Source: Bradyrhizobium ontarionense (GTDB lineage Bacteria > Pseudomonadota > Alphaproteobacteria > Rhizobiales > Xanthobacteraceae). Taken from it: DNA of 64,000 bases. The stretch spans positions 2,108,001 through 2,172,000 of the forward strand of contig NZ_CP088156.1 of the NCBI RefSeq assembly GCF_021088345.1, in the 5' to 3' direction. The position numbers and the translations under genes were made by a program. The notes under the pieces were generated by a model. It was not told the DNA's origin, ran no database searches, and saw only the letters and a list, made by a program, of their open reading frames with translations. The stretch's first letter is position 1, and each line of letters opens with the position of its first letter. Shown piece after piece: positions 63,098-64,000 of this stretch.

Positions 63098-64000
63098 CTA
63101 ACCGCAGGGCGCGGCTGCGACCAGTTCGGGGCTGGCGGCGGCGACCTGCATCTGGCGCAGCCGGCGCCGCTTGCCGCGATCGAGCCAGGCCTGCGTGGCC
63201 CGCTCGGTCATGGATTTGAGCGAGGCGACGAAGCCGAACAGCGTCATCAGCGCCCCGAACAGCCAGAGCGCGAGATTGAACGCGCCGGCCGTCAGCAGCA
63301 GCGCGCCACGGCCGAGCAGCTTCAGGATCGCGCGCGTCTGCCCGCCCTTGGCCTCGGCGAGGCGGGCGGCGCGGGCGATGTCCTTCGGCCCCTCGGCAAG
63401 CTTGAGCGAATCGAGCGCGCCGCGCGTTCCGACCTTCTCCGTGATACGGCCGACATCCTTGGCGAGGCGCACCAGCGCGCCGGCCTTCTCCGCACGAAAT
63501 GCAGCCCTGATCGCGGTCGCGGTCTCGCCCGGCCGCAACACCGAGCCCGTGGCGACCGCCTGCTGCAGCACCGGCGCATCCACCACCTCGCGCGCGGACC
63601 GTCCCGCCCAGGCCGCCAGCCCTTCGCCGAGCCGGCCGACCTTGCGCGCATCCTTGACCAAAGTGAGCCCGGCCCGCACCGGCGCCGCGCCGCCGGCCGA
63701 GACGTAGGTCGCAGCCGTCACGGCAAGACCGGCGGTGGCGAGGCCCAGCACCAGCCGGTCGGTCTCCTCGCCCATCACCAGATGTTTGCCTTCGCGCACG
63801 GCGTCACGGATATCGCCGAACACGAAGAGGTCGCCGGCCACGGTGCCGGACAGGCTCGCCACATCGTCGGCCTGGCCGGTGACCAGCCCCGTGGCGAAGC
63901 GCTTGGCGACGCTCGTCGGCGCCTTCTCCGCAGCCACGGCATCGGCCACGCGCCGGACCTGCGCCTCGTCGAGCGCGACGTGGTGATCCCGCGCCAGCGT
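63098..64000 (-). CDS. Membrane-associated protein of unknown function, 5' end outside window
   Basis: An open frame runs from the stop at 63098 to the window end with no upstream stop, so the start lies beyond 64000 (about 300 codons are inside). It holds several hydrophobic segments (LVLGLATAGLAVTAATYVSAGG, LLTAGAFNLALWLFGALM) and a basic tail (DRGKRRRLRQMQ). The layout of Ala/Gly-rich helices is typical of envelope proteins. An internal GTG at 63949 could also be a start. No family recognised. Confidence 0.6.
   Translation of the reverse strand, partial: TLARDHHVALDEAQVRRVADAVAAEKAPTSVAKRFATGLVTGQADDVASLSGTVAGDLFVFGDIRDAVREGKHLVMGEETDRLVLGLATAGLAVTAATYVSAGGAAPVRAGLTLVKDARKVGRLGEGLAAWAGRSAREVVDAPVLQQAVATGSVLRPGETATAIRAAFRAEKAGALVRLAKDVGRITEKVGTRGALDSLKLAEGPKDIARAARLAEAKGGQTRAILKLLGRGALLLTAGAFNLALWLFGALMTLFGFVASLKSMTERATQAWLDRGKRRRLRQMQVAAASPELVAAAPCG

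Noticed and set aside
1..64000. CRISPR arrays, prophage or integrative-element modules, rRNA operons
   Set aside because: No regularly spaced direct repeats, no phage structural genes or integrases, and no rRNA were seen.

Overview
The window looks like a chromosomal segment of an alphaproteobacterium of the Bradyrhizobium/Rhodopseudomonas type (Nitrobacteraceae). The support is a very GC-rich sequence with G/C-biased third codon positions, a DUF3126 gene beside cysE, a transglutaminase-like cysteine peptidase (BTLCP), PAS_5 and PilZ proteins, three perfect CtrA-type TTAA-N7-TTAA boxes, and several families of dispersed palindromic repeats typical of these genomes. The assignment rests on gene content and sequence style, not on a database search.

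Layout. 0-9.7 kb holds small exported proteins and lipoproteins, a Ni/Co-transporter-like protein divergent from a His/Met-rich exported protein, tRNA-Thr(UGU), a TetR regulator and an Omp25/31-like porin. 9.9-14.1 kb has a class-C beta-lactamase-fold hydrolase and a serine carboxypeptidase, with an atypical island between them that encodes an orphan ADP-ribosyltransferase and a small Lys/Glu-rich protein. 14.4-22.2 kb is a signalling block: FecR-like protein, CHASE2-adenylate cyclase, NAD kinase, receiver protein, HPt protein, DUF2336 and a lytic transglycosylase. 22.3-26.2 kb is housekeeping: hisI, folE, a SufU-like scaffold, a periplasmic ClpP-like protein and yidD. 26.2-37.9 kb has an APC permease pair, an alpha/beta hydrolase, an MFS exporter behind a perfect 15-bp inverted repeat, a second ClpP-like protein, thrS, a winged-helix regulator and a nitroreductase.

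38-46.7 kb has a PAS-GGDEF-EAL protein, an IS110-family insertion, RidA, a 49-residue sigma-70 region-1.1 mini-protein, a patatin phospholipase and a CBS-pair protein. 47-57 kb carries rhomboid, PAS_5, PilZ, BTLCP and dienelactone-hydrolase-like genes, several small exported or membrane proteins, a tiny operon of a putative DNA-binding protein plus an RMF/CrpP-like protein, and a gamma carbonic anhydrase. 57-64 kb has DUF3126-cysE, a large membrane protein, a second IS110-family element, an alpha/beta hydrolase and a gene cut by the window end.

Most of the window is ordinary core genome. The least explained signals are the ADP-ribosyltransferase pair (11.5-12.35 kb), the stand-alone sigma region-1.1 protein (43.4 kb), CtrA boxes at a near-constant distance from small motility/envelope genes, the operator-like palindromes, and the IS110 non-coding ends, which may encode bridge RNAs.
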